The notes: a model not told the origin generated them from the sequence alone. A stretch of DNA of 64,000 nucleotides from Serilophus lunatus (GCA_013399895.1 VXBA01005040.1:310001-374000), one strand, 5' to 3'; positions 36,870 through 55,069 are shown, counted from the first letter of the stretch. A program made the numbers and translations.

Positions 36870-39293
36870 TCTCTTTTCCTTTTTTCCACTTACTCTGTTG
36901 GGTCAGTTCCCACCATAACCTCCTCAGGACAGAAGGTTTGCACAGTGCTCACTCATGACTGGCAACTCATCCTGATCCTTGTCTCCTTCCAGCTTATCTC
37001 TCTGCAGCTTGATGCCGTGATCCAGATGATATTAATCTTGATGCCAAGAGAACAAACATCCACAAATGACCCAAAAATCTTCCAGGCCTTGGTGCTCAGC
37101 TGGCCCTGCCATGGCTATTATCCCTTTGCAGAGGGAGCCGTGGACAGCACCCTGCCCCAGGACAGGAGAGGCAATGTTCCAGTGCCTGCACATCCAGTGC
37201 TTCTCAAAGCGCAACGGGAGTCTTGCTGGGATTAACCCAGACACTTGTTTATTCCCTGGGTTAATTTCACACGCCAAGCACCAAGCCTGTGTTAATTATA
37301 TGATTTACTGTGTTGTGCTTCTCTTTTCATTGCATCGTAAAAAAAGGCCTTGAATAAGAATGCTATGTCTGGTAAATTTTCACTTGTTTGTGAATGGCCT
37401 GGAAATAGTTAACAGCAAGCACGTCCTCTGGGCCAAAAGGGACTGGAAGGTTCAGATTATTGCCGTATTTATTTTATTTTATTCCTAATTAACATTTTAC
37501 AAGCTCTGAATATGTTTACAGAAGTACAGGCAGGAAAGGACATATGAACAAACAGAATTAATAGCCATTGACTGATCCATAGCGTATCTAAATTAAAATA
37601 TCATGGAGCAGTCTTTTGCCTTTCCTGTTGGAAGCTGGACAGTCTCATTTACAACAAGAACAAAAGTTTACCTTGATGGCTTTACTTTCTAGCCTAAGCC
37701 CAAGTGTTTAGGAGAGACGAAGACCTGATCTGCTGGTGGAGAAATTCACCAAGCAGCATTTTCAGAGGCTGCTTGTGCTCCTTTTGTTGTAGGAGGTTGT
37801 TCACTCATCTCAGTTCCTTGTGGATTTATCAGAGGCTGAGCAGTAAAACTAAATGTTAGGCAATTCTTACAGCTGGCTCCAAAAATGGTCTCCTGAGATC
37901 AAAGGAAGTGCAAAGATGGTTGAACTCAGATACCACCAGATCTAGCTAAATGGAGTGGGGAGAGGCTTCAGTCTGACCTCTCTGAAGAACAGGGCTGGGT
38001 TTGTCTCTTTGCTCTGATCTTGTCCTGTTCAAGGTTACAGATTGAAATAATCACTGTCTGGGAATAATCAGGGTTGTTTTTAATTTGAGTTTATGAATAA
38101 ATCTCTGAAAAAGTTAATGTTTTTAAACTGACCAGGATGAACTCAGAGTCTGGATCAGCTTTTTTAAAACCTCTATCACTCAGAACTGCTGAGGAATTTC
38201 CACCTTTTCTCTGAGCCCAGGAGGAGCATGACATTCCCCTTCTGCCTACTGCGATAGAAATATTGAGTCCTTTTCAAGAAATTACCTCTCTTTTCACCGA
38301 GATTTGTCAGCTGCTTGCATTGGTAAATACAAGAGCTCTGGGTTCTATCAACCAATTGCCCAAGGAGAGTTTTATTGCCATTTTTTTAGCTGCAAAAGGA
38401 AAAAATAAAGTTGTCTATCAGAGAACTGCAAACACTCAGTCCTCCAAGAAATGTTAATATAATGCTCTTGAGACAAACATTACTTCACTGGTGTGTTTTT
38501 AAGTTATCCATTACCTTCCTTTTGAGAAATAAAAAGAAAGCTATTACCAAGAAACAGAATTATTGTATTGCATGGTTAAAATCAGAAATAATCTGGTGAT
38601 GGGAAAAAAAATCCCATTTTTCTCCAAAAATAAGTTGTTAATTAGGTACAGATCAGTACTAAAGTCTAGGTACAGATAAATTAACTTTTTCTGCCTATCT
38701 AGGGTGCAATATAAAGAGTTTCTACTTGGTTAACATGTTTTAGTGCTTCAGTTACCAGGATAGAAAAGAGAATGTGCTTCATTCCTCATTGTAACAGTTT
38801 GTTCCACAGTCTTGAACAAAATAAAAACCTAGGTGAATTATCCATCTACATTATCTGAATTTCAGGGGGATAAATTTGTGAGAGGAGTTATACTTGCATT
38901 CATATTGAAACCTGGATGGATGTTGAAATCCTTGAGAATTGCAAGTCCAAATTGCTTGGGTGTCCCTGAGTAGCTCAGTGAATACTTCTCAGCTCCTTGT
39001 GATTCCCTTGTGAATCTCAGTTTTAGGACCAGACTCTCACCATATTTCCCAAACATGAATATATTACTTACTGCTTAGTATTATTTGCATGGCTTTTCCC
39101 TCCCTACACATTCTCACGGTCTCCAGTGTCAGCATAGCTCTGCCGGGAGGAAGGTGGGAATGTCCTTGTAAGCAAGTTGTTGCTTCTCAGCATTATTTTT
39201 ACTACCTACTTGCCTTTGCTGACTCAGAAGAGCCTCATAATTCCGCCTTTTCCAGTCAACCACCGTCCCTGCAGTCAGAGCTGCCTTGCAGAG

Positions 39294-39311
39294 CAGCAGC
39301 AGCAGCAGCAG
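39294..39311. repeat. (CAG)6 trinucleotide repeat
   Basis: Six perfect CAG units on the plus strand. The sequence around it is open in several frames for 75-120 codons, but no known glutamine-tract protein is recognisable. Confidence 0.9.
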
Positions 39312-42300
39312 AAGGAGATTACAGGGAAAAGAGCACCATCAGAAGACACAGGGAAGATACAGGATCCTGGTCAGCAATGGACACAGGCAGCTATCTGAAG
39401 CAGCCACGAGGTTTAGCCACAGCAGTAACCATTTTGACTGGAGACAAATGAAAGCTGATTCCTATCTTTACCCAGAGGACAGCACAGCAGTTCTGTGGCA
39501 GCAGTTGCACATACTGGTAGTCCTTGTTGCTTTATCATCACGACCATGATCTCAGCAAAATATTCAGCTACTGGCCAATATTCTGCCATTACTGTAATCT
39601 AATTATGCAGGGAAACCTGCAGGTGATGTTTGATTCCCAGACAAGAAGAGGGGACAAAAAAATCACTTGTAACTGTTTTATGTCAAAGGGTGAATTACGG
39701 TGTGGCATAAACAAACAGCCCAACACATTATCCTCTTTACATGGGATCAGAGAATGTTTCTAAGTCTGAGTCCTGAGGGAGACACTTATAGTAATAATGT
39801 CCAGACTTCCTTTGCACAAAGTCCAGAACTGTAGGAGAAAGGGAGCGGAAAAATGAGTTCTAAGTGTTTTCTGAGAAAGAAATTGTGTAATAGGAAATTG
39901 GTGTTATTCCACTTTGCACCGTCTTGTGCAAATGTGCTGATGTGAGATTTTATTTGTCTTTGTAAAGACGGTTCAGCCCACTGCTGGAGGTTTGTGTACC
40001 TCCATAAAGGTAAAGGAGATTCTGTAGCTGTCCTGGATTTGTTTCAATTTTTTTTTTTCTCTTGGATTCTCAGTCTCATGAAGAAAAAGTTCAGCTTTTT
40101 ACAAAAGAGTAATTTAATAACAGCAAGCTTTTACCAGGTGGAAGCGAGCTCCTCCTGCTTCTGTGGTAAAATGGCTGTCTGGGATTGTATTCTTGAAGGA
40201 ATTTCTTGTCCTACTGGTCTGCCTTGCTTTGTGGAGATATCAGGATAATTCATCCATGAATTCCATGAATCAATCCTATGAGGTTCCACCATCACAAATT
40301 CAAAATCCAGACAAAGTGGCTTCCTTCTGTAATGAGATCTAAAGATCTGACAGACAGCTCTTGCTCAAGAAGTACTCAGGTATTTTAGGCAGCCAAAAGT
40401 AGATTAATTAAGAATGGTATGAGGCTGATGCCTATAATGTTATGGCAGGAAACAGTCCCTGATTCTGCCTGGTTTTCACACAAACAAAATCTGACTGAGA
40501 GACACTCCTGTACAGGATTGAAGTCCTGCCTGCTTTCCACTGACCACACTGTGGAGTTGGAGAACTCCACTCATCTTCTGGCCTGGAATACAGTTCAGGT
40601 GCTGGGCTATGTCCCATGACTGCTGAATTTGGATGGGAGGAGTAGAAATTTGTGGAGTTCTGGGTAACTGAACTGTTGTGCAAGCAAAGCCAGATTTGGC
40701 TTGAATGGTCGTGCTGCCTCATGAGACCTGAATGTGGTTTGGGCACTTGTCCTCATGTGGTCATGTGCTTCCATAAGTTCAGCATTTTCTGTCAGGTCCT
40801 ACAGCCTTCCTCCAGTTCCTTGTCGCATGTAACCCAGCTGGGAACTAAGACTGTGATTTCCATTGTATGGATAAATACGGAACCTCACTGAATAAAATTT
40901 TTTCACATGGAAATGGCAAAATGCAAAATTTGAAATAACTGAAAGTAATCTAAACCTTTTTTGTGAAACTTTCTAACCAGTAATAACTGTTCATCTTTCA
41001 TCCTGGATTGGGAGATGAGAGGTTCAGCTAGATCAAAGAAATAGTTACATTCTTGGAGACATCTAGAGGCTGAAAACCGTCTTAAATAAACTTAATCATA
41101 AATTGCTCCAGATAATTTAGCAATTCTTAGAAGTCAGAAGTAAAAACTTCTCTTAGAAGGAGAAATAAAACTACTTTTGCTAGAGCATTTTACTTCAATT
41201 GCTGCTACTTTTAACACAGATTGTGATTTTTAAGTGTGCTTTTATCATATTGGTAATATCCCATTTTCGTCTAACTCTCCTCCCACGGAGGACACAATTT
41301 GATTCTGGCTTCTTGCTTGTGCAGGGGCAGATATAAAGAGCCATTTCATCGTTTTCTCTATATTAATATCAGGGAGGGAGAAGAAACCTTTTTGTCTGGT
41401 TCTCTGTCTTCTGCAAGGGGTCAGCCAAGTGTCCAGTCCTCTGGGAGCTGCATATTTCTGTGTTACAGTTTGAGGTAAATTATATTCCTTGAGAGCTGAC
41501 TCTCATACTCCTCAGTCCAATGCCCTGGACAGCCAAGTAGAGCTGCCCCACTGTGAGAAGAGCTGTGCCAAACACCTTTACTCCTGGCATGGGGCAACCA
41601 GAGACTCCAGGAGCAACAGTTTGGCTGTGATCAGCTCCTGAGACAGTCCAAGTAAAATCTCTCTATTCAGGGATTAAATAGAATTTCCAGTGGTTTGTAA
41701 TTGAGACTGAAATCAGAAATATTGTCTGAAGACAGCCTTTTACTCTTGATTTCATTTGTCGTTCTTGTAGTTTGACATGCAGTACCTGACTCAAGGGTTT
41801 AAAACTTCAGCAGAGAATTCAAGGAAACATTTGGAAATGAGAATTCCTTGACTAATGATACTTATTTGGATCCCCTTTGATCAAGTATAATGATGCTTAA
41901 AAGACAGAGTATTTGGATAGAGAGTTTTTAAGTGGAAATCATATTTAACGCTCCCATCACTGCTTCGTAAAGGAAAAAAATCGAACACAATAGAGGCTTC
42001 AAGGTTTCCTACCCTTCTCCCATTCTGTTTTATGGTAAAGGTGGAATTTTTTTGCTTTGCTATTTATTGACTTGCTTTAGTGCTCTCAGATGGAAACATT
42101 ATCAGACTCATCACCACAGACTAGATCAAAGACAAGAGATCAGACTCCTCCCTGGAGTGAAGATAAACTGTTGCACTTGACCTGTGCCTGGAATGTCTAA
42201 TGGGGTCAAAATGTAGAAAAATAATAATACTCATTCCCTTCCATCTCTGCACTAGCCTTCCACAGGATCCTTTAGAAGATCCTGCATTGAACAAGGCAGT

Positions 42301-42515
42301 GACTTGTATTCTTTTCCGGGATGCCCCATTCCTGCAGGTAAAATGTAGGACAAGCTGGATGACTATTGGTTTTTTTCTCATTCAACAAAGAGCTCCTTTT
42401 CTAAAATTCAAGAGGAGACAGACACTAAGCACTTTCAATAGCCTCTTAAATTGCTGTCACCCAGACTTTTCCTTTCAAATAACAAAATAAGCCTCTTTTC
42501 CTACTGCAATCTTCC

Positions 42516-42561
42516 TTTTTTTTTTTTTTTTGAAACTTATATTGCCTTAAAAAAAAAAAAA
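42516..42561. repeat. T16 and A13 tracts in inverted orientation
   Basis: A run of 16 T (42516-42531) and a run of 13 A (42549-42561) are separated by 17 bp. The two tracts are complementary and could pair as a 13-bp A-T stem. Independent poly(T) and poly(A) slippage tracts are the simpler reading. Confidence 0.85.
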
Positions 42562-45500
42562 GAAGAAACCAGTGCTCCAACCTTGTTTTCCTTCTTGGCA
42601 CTGGAAGAGAAATGGCTGTAGGATTGAAGGGAACTCTCTGTTTTAAGATCAAACAGCAGTCTCTGCTGTCTGAGCAATTTTAGGAGCCTTTTCATTCAAC
42701 TGCAAAACTGCATATGCCCAAGTGGGTGACCAGTGGCAATGGGAAGCACAGCAGGCAGCTCTGGAACAGCAAGCAGTGGAGACAGCATTCCATCTTCCAT
42801 CTCCTAATGACACCTCAATTTCATTTGCAAAACTGCCACTCCAGCAGCTGCCTCTGACGACGTGCAAAGTGCTCCTGACTTTTGCTGTGATTATGAGCTC
42901 CAGGGTTCTGTTAGTTTGCAGTTAATCACTCACAGCAGCCCTCAAAATTAATAATTTGGGCAAGTCATGCACCAGCTGGTGTCCTGTAGAGAGACTGTCT
43001 ACAGGCACCTTTGAGGGTTGCCTCTTCTACTTCCTAAGCATGGGAAGCACTTATTTCAGATCCTGAGTTTATTGCAGCTTCTGGGTGACTACCATGACCC
43101 AATTTATAATGTTGCAGAGCTGCTCTGATTCATCTCTTCAGGAAATATGGTCTCACTACGCTTGTCCAGCAGTATATGGGCATGCTGTGAGTGGCCCTGT
43201 GCTCACTAAATAAGCTCTCTGCAAAACATAAATGAACCGTTCCTGGCACTGTCAGTGTTTCTCAAGTACCTCAGAGTTCTTGCAAAGTGAAAAAGTGTTT
43301 AATATTGGCGACAGTGGCACGAGAATAATAATAATAAATGTACAATACAGGTAACTTTGAAAGGAAAGCCCTAATAATGTGTGCAGCTGCAAGGTGCCCA
43401 GCAAAACCTACACCATTTTAGCTCAACTCTGATCCCAATTTTGTCAGGAATAAAGATAGGCAATGCTATTACAGTTGTGACTTGTCTGCTGAGAGATCCC
43501 CAAGATACTTCCAGGGGCTTTCTGTGTAACAGAAACAAGGAATAAACTGATTTCTTATTGTATCTTGAAACTATCTGAATCCAAATTTGTCCAAAGTCAA
43601 ACACTTCCACACTCTCTGACTCGGGATATTAAGCTACACATGAAGCACATGTTTCTAAACAAAGGATCTGTGTTCTACCACCAGTCATTCCTTCTGAGTA
43701 TGGTCTGATACCTTAAATCAGAGTGCAGATCTCCCTTGGAAATCACCTTTGGAAAGAGGAATTCATGGGAAGCACAGTGGTGCCTTTTGAAAATTGTGTG
43801 GTTTTTACCTGCTCAATAGGCACATTCTGTGTTCAAGCCCATCTTTCTCATCAAAACAGATGCTTAAAGGAATACAATGGGCACAGTGAGCAGCACAACC
43901 CACCAGTACAAATACTCCTGGCAACCAGCTGTCAGAACCTGACTTCCATGGCTTAAACACTCATTTGCTATTTGTGTTTTGTTGCAGTCTGGCAAATCCT
44001 CACCTGCCCACCTGCAGATATGTGTTGCCTGGGGTATTCAGTAAGTTATATGGCTAAGGGAAAAAAAATCCACTGGTAAGACTGAAATAGCATCAAGGTT
44101 AAGAGCAGGAAATATCCTTTCTTCTGTCCCCTGCTGCCCAGCTTTATATGGAGGCCAAGTCATCATGTCCTGCAGGGCACTGACAGCTTAGGATGGGCAT
44201 GTACAGGAAGATGGTTGATATCATGGAAAGGAAAGCCTGTCCCTGGCATTAGCCTTTGAAACACAGTTGATTTATTTGGATTACCTTTGATCTTTTAATT
44301 ACACTGTTTTCATTCTCAAAGCCATGGGTCCAGTTTATCTTGCTATAATTCACATGTATTATTTTCCTGATTCTTGGCACCTCAGTGCTACAAGTCTGTG
44401 CCTCTCCTGTAGGACAGGGAGAGGTGAATCTTGAATCTTGGCTTAGGAGCACTGCTGCCAGGGCTGTTATGGACAATCTGAGGTGATTCATTACTTAAAG
44501 ACTTTTGGCCCCATTCTCCAAACTTGGAAGGAATTCTGGACAATCCGCCTGGTCTACCCAAATTTGCTGGTGGTTTCCCAGAATGTATGCAAAACTGAGC
44601 ACGAGGTATATCAGGGAGTGCTTTGAAAGGACAAGTGAATTGGAAGGCAAGGATTGTCTTTTGTTTCCTAATTTCTTTTGTTTTATATTTTTTGACAAGT
44701 GCTGGAAGTAAACTAGAGTTTACTGTAACCTTGCATAGGAGTTGAAGAGTTTTGTTCCTGCGATGGTAGCTCATTGTGGCCTTAAAGAACCTTTTTGCTT
44801 TCATGGACTTGTATAAAAATTCCTAACTGGAATGGGGTTAGAGATGAAGAGGGTTGTCTGCTGCAGCTATTGTGGACATAACTACTTACTAGTTATATTC
44901 TCTTAGATCTTAACTGTACCTCTCTAAAACTCAAGTATGAAGGCATTCAGAAGGAAACTTTGTTCATTTGTTTGGCTCAGGGTTATCTTCTTCAAGGTAA
45001 AAGTAAAATATAACCTTCAGGAGAAGAAAAAGCCTTCAAGAAAGTAAAATATATTTTTATAGAGAGAGATATAGCTAAAAAACTAGCAGCCTGTGGAACT
45101 ATTTGCTTGTAGATAAGGAAAATTTGCTGATGGTATTAACAGACATGGGCTGAGAAGAGTAGCTTTTGAGTAAACAAAATTGGAATTAGTTTGGAGCAGA
45201 GCACTTGCTTACCTGAGCCATTGACATTCACTAGTTTGTTGGGAACAAAAGAGGTGCTGAATGACTTTGAGGTTTAGCATATTTCTAGTTATGGATTGTC
45301 ACTTCATTAATTAAAAAGCAAGCTGAATATTAAAAGGTTTGGGGTTCAGTGTTTTTCCTTAATTCACAAGTGACAGATCCCAGCAGATCATCAGTTTATT
45401 AATGGACACACCTGGACAAAAACTTCCTGAAAGGACCTCTGATGAACTCTGATTATTTTATCAGGTGTTTATTCTCCATTTGTCATAGCATACAGGAAAG

Positions 45501-45841
45501 AAAGGGAACATTTGACTACACATGTAACACTCAGCTACAAGCAACCTCTCACCAGTCAAATACAAGTGAAAAAATATAAACTCTTTGGTAATAAAGCACC
45601 CAGATTCAAGCATATATGAGCTTGCTCAGATTATTTTTCTACATTTTGAAATTACTATGGCCTTTTGTTTAATATTACATCTGTTTTATCTTTCTTTACT
45701 TCAAAAACAACCCAGTGATCTTTTAAAACCCTAGTACTGCATCATCACTTTCTAGCTGTATCTGAAGACCATATTCATCACAGCTCACAGTGACATTATA
45801 AGGAGTGATATTCCTGTCTTGGGTGTGATCAGGTATGATTA

Positions 45842-46016
45842 GTTTTGAAATATATTTCAAAACAATTAATTGTGTTGTGGAAAATTTGCCACAAAACTTT
45901 TCCCTTCATAATAAGCATTTTCACTTGAAGAGTTCCTTTTTCATCTTGTGCTTGTCTTCTGTAAATTGTTATGAGGGAAAAAAAAGGCAATTCCAAGCAA
46001 ACAATTCTTGGAATTG
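45842..46016. repeat. Cluster of perfect palindromes and hairpins
   Basis: A perfect 22-bp palindrome lies at 45842-45863 (core GAAATATATTTC). It overlaps a perfect 12-bp palindrome ACAATTAATTGT at 45862-45873. Directly after is TTGTGG (45875-45880) paired with CCACAA (45889-45894). Farther on, CAATTCCAAG (45988-45997) pairs perfectly with CTTGGAATTG (46007-46016) across a 9-nt loop. AATTGTGTT occurs as a direct repeat at 45868-45876 and 46012-46020. The positions are read directly from the sequence. Cruciform extrusion or protein binding is inference. No transposon family was recognised. Confidence 0.85.
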
Positions 46017-46996
46017 TGTTAATTGTCAATGGTGGCATCAAAGAGAAAATGCAATAATTTTTAATGTATTTAGATCAGTAGTTTTCAAATGGAAAGTGAC
46101 ATCTTGCTAAGAAAGAGCGTAACGTTATTCCTTTAGTCAGGCAAAAGTCATCAGCTTATACAAAATCTATTTTGCTAGAAGGAAAGGGATACTGTAATGC
46201 AGGAAGTTCTCGCACAAATTAAGGAAAAGAGCAAGTAATTGTCTTTAGCCAGAATTTGTGTGCTATGGAAAAGTTGTATGGAAGTCAGAAAGCATTTTTA
46301 TTGTCACTGTTCAGTTCAATAAAGGCAAGGTGTCCTCCTCTCTTACCAGGAGGAATCTGACTAAATGTAATCACAGACTCTCTGCTCTGTGTACTTTCAT
46401 TTCCATTCTTCTCAATATTAACTAGGATTTTACATAAACCATTTTTAAAAGAGGTGATTTTCCTGGTCCATGAACTGCTGAGAAGTTTCTCCTAAATATC
46501 AGGAGAATAAATTTTCATGTTTGAATTCTAAATCAAACTTCAAATGCCCTTTCATCTCTGTATTCACTTAAAAGCATGAACTTCCACTTAAACACCTCCC
46601 ACTCATTAAAAACCCATCTGAAAATTGCAAATTAAGATGAAAATGTCAAAACCAAGCTGAACCTTCCTTTCAAGAAAGCCTATTTAGAAGGGTTTGCTTA
46701 AACCCCAAAATTCCATAAGGATTCTGAGGAATCTGAGGTCTGGATCTCAACTGAATGACACCTCTAAAACATTATCTCAAAGGAAACTGTAGGATTCCTT
46801 ATGTTCTCATTTGGAGAATTTGTTTGAACTGGTCAGATGAAGTTTGCAAATATGAGTAGCCATGTTTTTCTTTAAAATTTAGGTTCTCTCTCCCAATACT
46901 GAGATGAGGCTCACTGAGTAATGCAAAACAGTTAAACTAACAAGTGCAAAAGCCATTTATATTTTATATGAGCACCAAAAAACTACTTTTAATTTC

Positions 46997-52021
<5,025 letters not shown>

Positions 52022-52043
52022 AAAAAAAAAAAAAAAAAAAAAA
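52022..52043. repeat. A22 homopolymer
   Basis: Twenty-two consecutive A bases about 110 bp upstream of the CR1 fragment. CR1 does not use poly(A) tails, so this run is not part of that element. No retroposed gene body was recognised upstream. Confidence 0.95.
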
Positions 52044-52152
52044 TATCTGTCTTCTTCCTGTTCTCTAATGACTTGCATTCTCTCTTTAGTAACTGGTACC
52101 CAAAGGGCTGAGCTCTGATCTCCTGCTATAACAGGGGGACCCACCCAGTGCT

Positions 52153-52620
52153 GAAGAGTGTCCGGGGACAGGCAACAGAGCAGGGGAAGGACACAGAGAG
52201 CAAGTTTTATGAGGAGTGGCTGAGGGAGCTGATGGGGCTCAGACTAGAGAAAAGGAGGCTCAGTGGGGACCTTCTCTATCTCTACAACTCCCTGATAGGA
52301 GGGTATAGCAAGATGGGGATCAAACTCTTCTGGCAAGTAACAAGTGATAGGACAAGAAGAAATTACCTCAGGTCATGCTAGGAGGGGTTTAGATTGGATA
52401 TTAGGCAAAATTTCTACATGGAAATGGTGTAACAGGCTGCCCAGGGAAGCGGTTGAGTTGCCATCCCTGGATGTTATTTAAAAGACATACAGATGTGGCA
52501 CTTACAGCCATGGTTTAGTGGTGGGTTTGACAGTGCTGGATTAACGGTTGGACTCGATGATCTTACTTGATGATCCTAAAGGTTTTTTCCAACCCAGATG
52601 ACTCTATGATTCTGTGACTG
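52153..52620 (+). mobile_element. CR1 LINE fragment, 5'-truncated 3' end
   Basis: Landmarks in order are 'tatgaggagtggctgaggg', 'gagaaaaggaggctcagtg', 'aagtaacaagtgataggac', 'gtttagattggatattagg', 'caggctgcccagggaagcg' and 'catccctggatgttattta'. The 3' part shows 'catggtttagtggtgggtt', 'acggttggactcgatgatc', 'ttttttccaacccagatga' and the terminal octamers 'ctatgattctgtgac'. It covers the end of ORF2 and the 3' UTR and has no intact enzyme. A 13-bp tandem duplication, unusual against the typical CR1 3' end, sits at 52553-52578. It resembles the type seen at 26785-27035 and 32334-32795. Confidence 0.95.
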
Positions 52621-53846
52621 TGGAAAATTATATAAAGCACAAAAGCACAGATCATAGAGGCAGCAATAGATGGCTTGGACAGCCTAATTTTCATCAGCAT
52701 TTTAAGATTTGGAAATCTCATTTTGTTTTTCCTACTTTCAGCTGGAGTAAGAAGCTGAAGTTTCACTGACCTTTACTCATATCTATGTGTGAAATTCCCT
52801 GCTCTATTAGCATTGTTCCAAAAAAGCCAAACCACCGAGGAAGTTTTTTCCTGTATTTGCTCTTTTATTCTGCACTTTACACAGTAGCAAGGGCATTTCA
52901 GCAATGAACATGGATGTAATGCTTAGTTTTAACTTGCTGATGACTAATTTTAACCACATATGATGATAACAATTACTTTCAGCACATATTAACCCATATT
53001 TATGAGCTTAAGGAGTTGCTATCCATTCCCTCTAATTTAAGGTAGCTATGAAGTCACCTTTCATGAATTTTTTTCTTCAAAACTCAGAAATGTTCGGAAG
53101 AGAGTTCATCTGCATGGTTGAACACCAAGTTAGCAGCTCCGGGAATAGTGCAGGAGTTATACCAAAAACAACATCCAGAGATGACAACCACAAGTGTGTT
53201 TTCTTTCTGGTAAGAAACCAGGTTTCCAGTGTAGCCTATTTCTCTATAAACAGCAGCATTTGCATTTGGATAGAGTCAGGTGGTGCAAAGCCCTTTAAAT
53301 CTGCCTGGGCACAGACATGAAAACACTTGAGACCTTTCTTCCAAGCAACTAAGCCAAGTCCTGCCTGGCTCACTAGCAGCACATTTGTTTTTCTTTTCCT
53401 TCTTGCCATTGGGTTTCTTGTCCTGCAAGCTAAGGCAAAGTCTTCTTTGTCCTTCAGTCCCTTTACCATGATGAAGAAAGAAATGAGGACGAGGACCACA
53501 GGTACCCAAGGGACTGATCCTGGTCTGCCCTGTGGAGCCTGAGGTGGTGACTGTTCACGCTCTCATGGTGCTGAGGCTCCTGTGCTCCCAGCAGTGGCGT
53601 CTCCCAGGTACAGGCAGTGGCAAATCCCAGGAATGGCTGCCCCACTCCCCAGGCACACTCCTACCCGTGGCACGCTTTGCTAAAGTAAATGGCTCTAGCC
53701 TGAGTAATCCCGTTCCAATTGCAATTTGCATAATTGCCTTCTGCTTTCATATCTCCTGCAGTTCCTTTTAGGTAAAGTCTGTTGTCTTCTTATCCCAGGT
53801 AGTTGCTTAATGCTATAACTTGCTTTAAAACAGCAACCATTAACCA

Positions 53847-53863
53847 CCCCCCCCCACTCCCCC
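53847..53863. repeat. C-rich tract (C9 and C5)
   Basis: Nine C, then ACT, then five C on the plus strand. The minus strand is correspondingly G-rich but lacks four clear G-tracts for a canonical quadruplex. Confidence 0.85.
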
Positions 53864-54835
53864 TCAAGGTGCGTTACCAAGGGTGGGGACACATATTCCA
53901 GTACATTTGAAAATTAAGCTATTTTGGAAAGGAGGTACTGCAAACTTGCTATCAACATGCACAGTAATAAATCAGGGCCAACATCTATCCCTCACACCTA
54001 AGGACAGTTCATAATGCAATTCAGAGTTGCCATTACAGCAATGTTCTTGAGTGAGCTCTAATTTTGCTATCTTTGTAATTGGCAACAGTGACACCCTGGA
54101 TTTCAGTACAGGCTGTATGCACTCGCCTGGGTCAGCAGGGATGTCTGCCCAGGGTGTGATCACACCTCTTAAGAACTGTCAGCCTTGGCTGGTACCAAGC
54201 TGCTCAGCACACAAGGTCAGAGCTAAGCAGGGAGCAAGACAGTGCAGCAAAAGAAAAGTGCAATTGAGCTGACTCAGTCACTTCAATGACCACACTTCAT
54301 GTGGCATCCGTAAAGCTCTGTATGGGATCCATTTTAGGGCAGATCTTATTGCTGCCCTTTCCAAGGGTCTGTCTGAACCAACCAGGTTCCTCAGTGATGG
54401 AGATATAACTCTCTGCTTTCTGCCTGCTGAACTGGCATCACATGGATCTGCTGAGGTTTTTTTAGTCAGTGGTAGCTAAAGGCACAGTCACATCATGGGC
54501 TGAAACATTCTGGAAAATAAAACTCCTTGAGCTGCAGCATGTCTCCCCTTTGTGCTGGCATTTGCAAAGTAAACATGCCTTAAGAAAATTGTGAGGCAGA
54601 GAAAAATATGGTTCCCTTGCTGCAGCAAATTATTTTGAACCTTTCCTGGTTGTCTGGCATGGTCCTCTCACTTGAGAGGATTGCAAGTCAAGAGCTTCAC
54701 CATTAAAAGGTAATGATCAAATCTGTACTGAGAGCAGGACGAGTAAAGACATGTTTGATATGTTGGTCTGGGAAAACTCACAGGAGACAAATATATGAAT
54801 ATAAATAAGTTAAAAACAATTCTTTTTCTCTATAG

Positions 54836-54867
54836 AAAACAACAACAACGAAAACAACAAAAACAAA
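54836..54867. repeat. (AAC)n-like A-rich simple repeat
   Basis: An imperfect run of AAC units with single G and extra-A interruptions. Simple low-complexity sequence. Confidence 0.8.
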
Positions 54868-55069
54868 GATGCCTGTGAGGATAAACAATCAGTTATGTGC
54901 AGGCTTTATGCCTGCCTGGCATTTGCCAGTGCTTGGTTCTCGTTTATCTTGCACTCCACCTGGTTGTGCTGTTGACCATGAAGCTCCAGCCTGTGAGGCT
55001 ATCTGGAAAACAGGAAATAGCTTGTGACTAATACTATCTCCATGTACCATGAGTCAGAAATCCTGGCGA

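Larger units (their letters stand above)
36870..45841. other. Unique non-coding sequence
   Basis: No gene was recognised. The stretch 37320-37600 is AT-rich with TAATTA-type words and no repeat signature, and reads like a possible conserved non-coding element. A (CAG)6 run lies at 39294-39311, an 8-bp inverted repeat at 39918-39972, and a T16/A13 pair at 42516-42561. Open frames in the 39.1-39.5 kb area translate the CAG run as poly-Ala, poly-Gln or poly-Ser depending on frame and are not convincing exons. Confidence 0.5.

Noticed and set aside
53847..53863. Minus-strand G-quadruplex at the C9/C5 tract
   Set aside because: Only two contiguous G blocks are present, so four separate tracts with loops are not clearly available.
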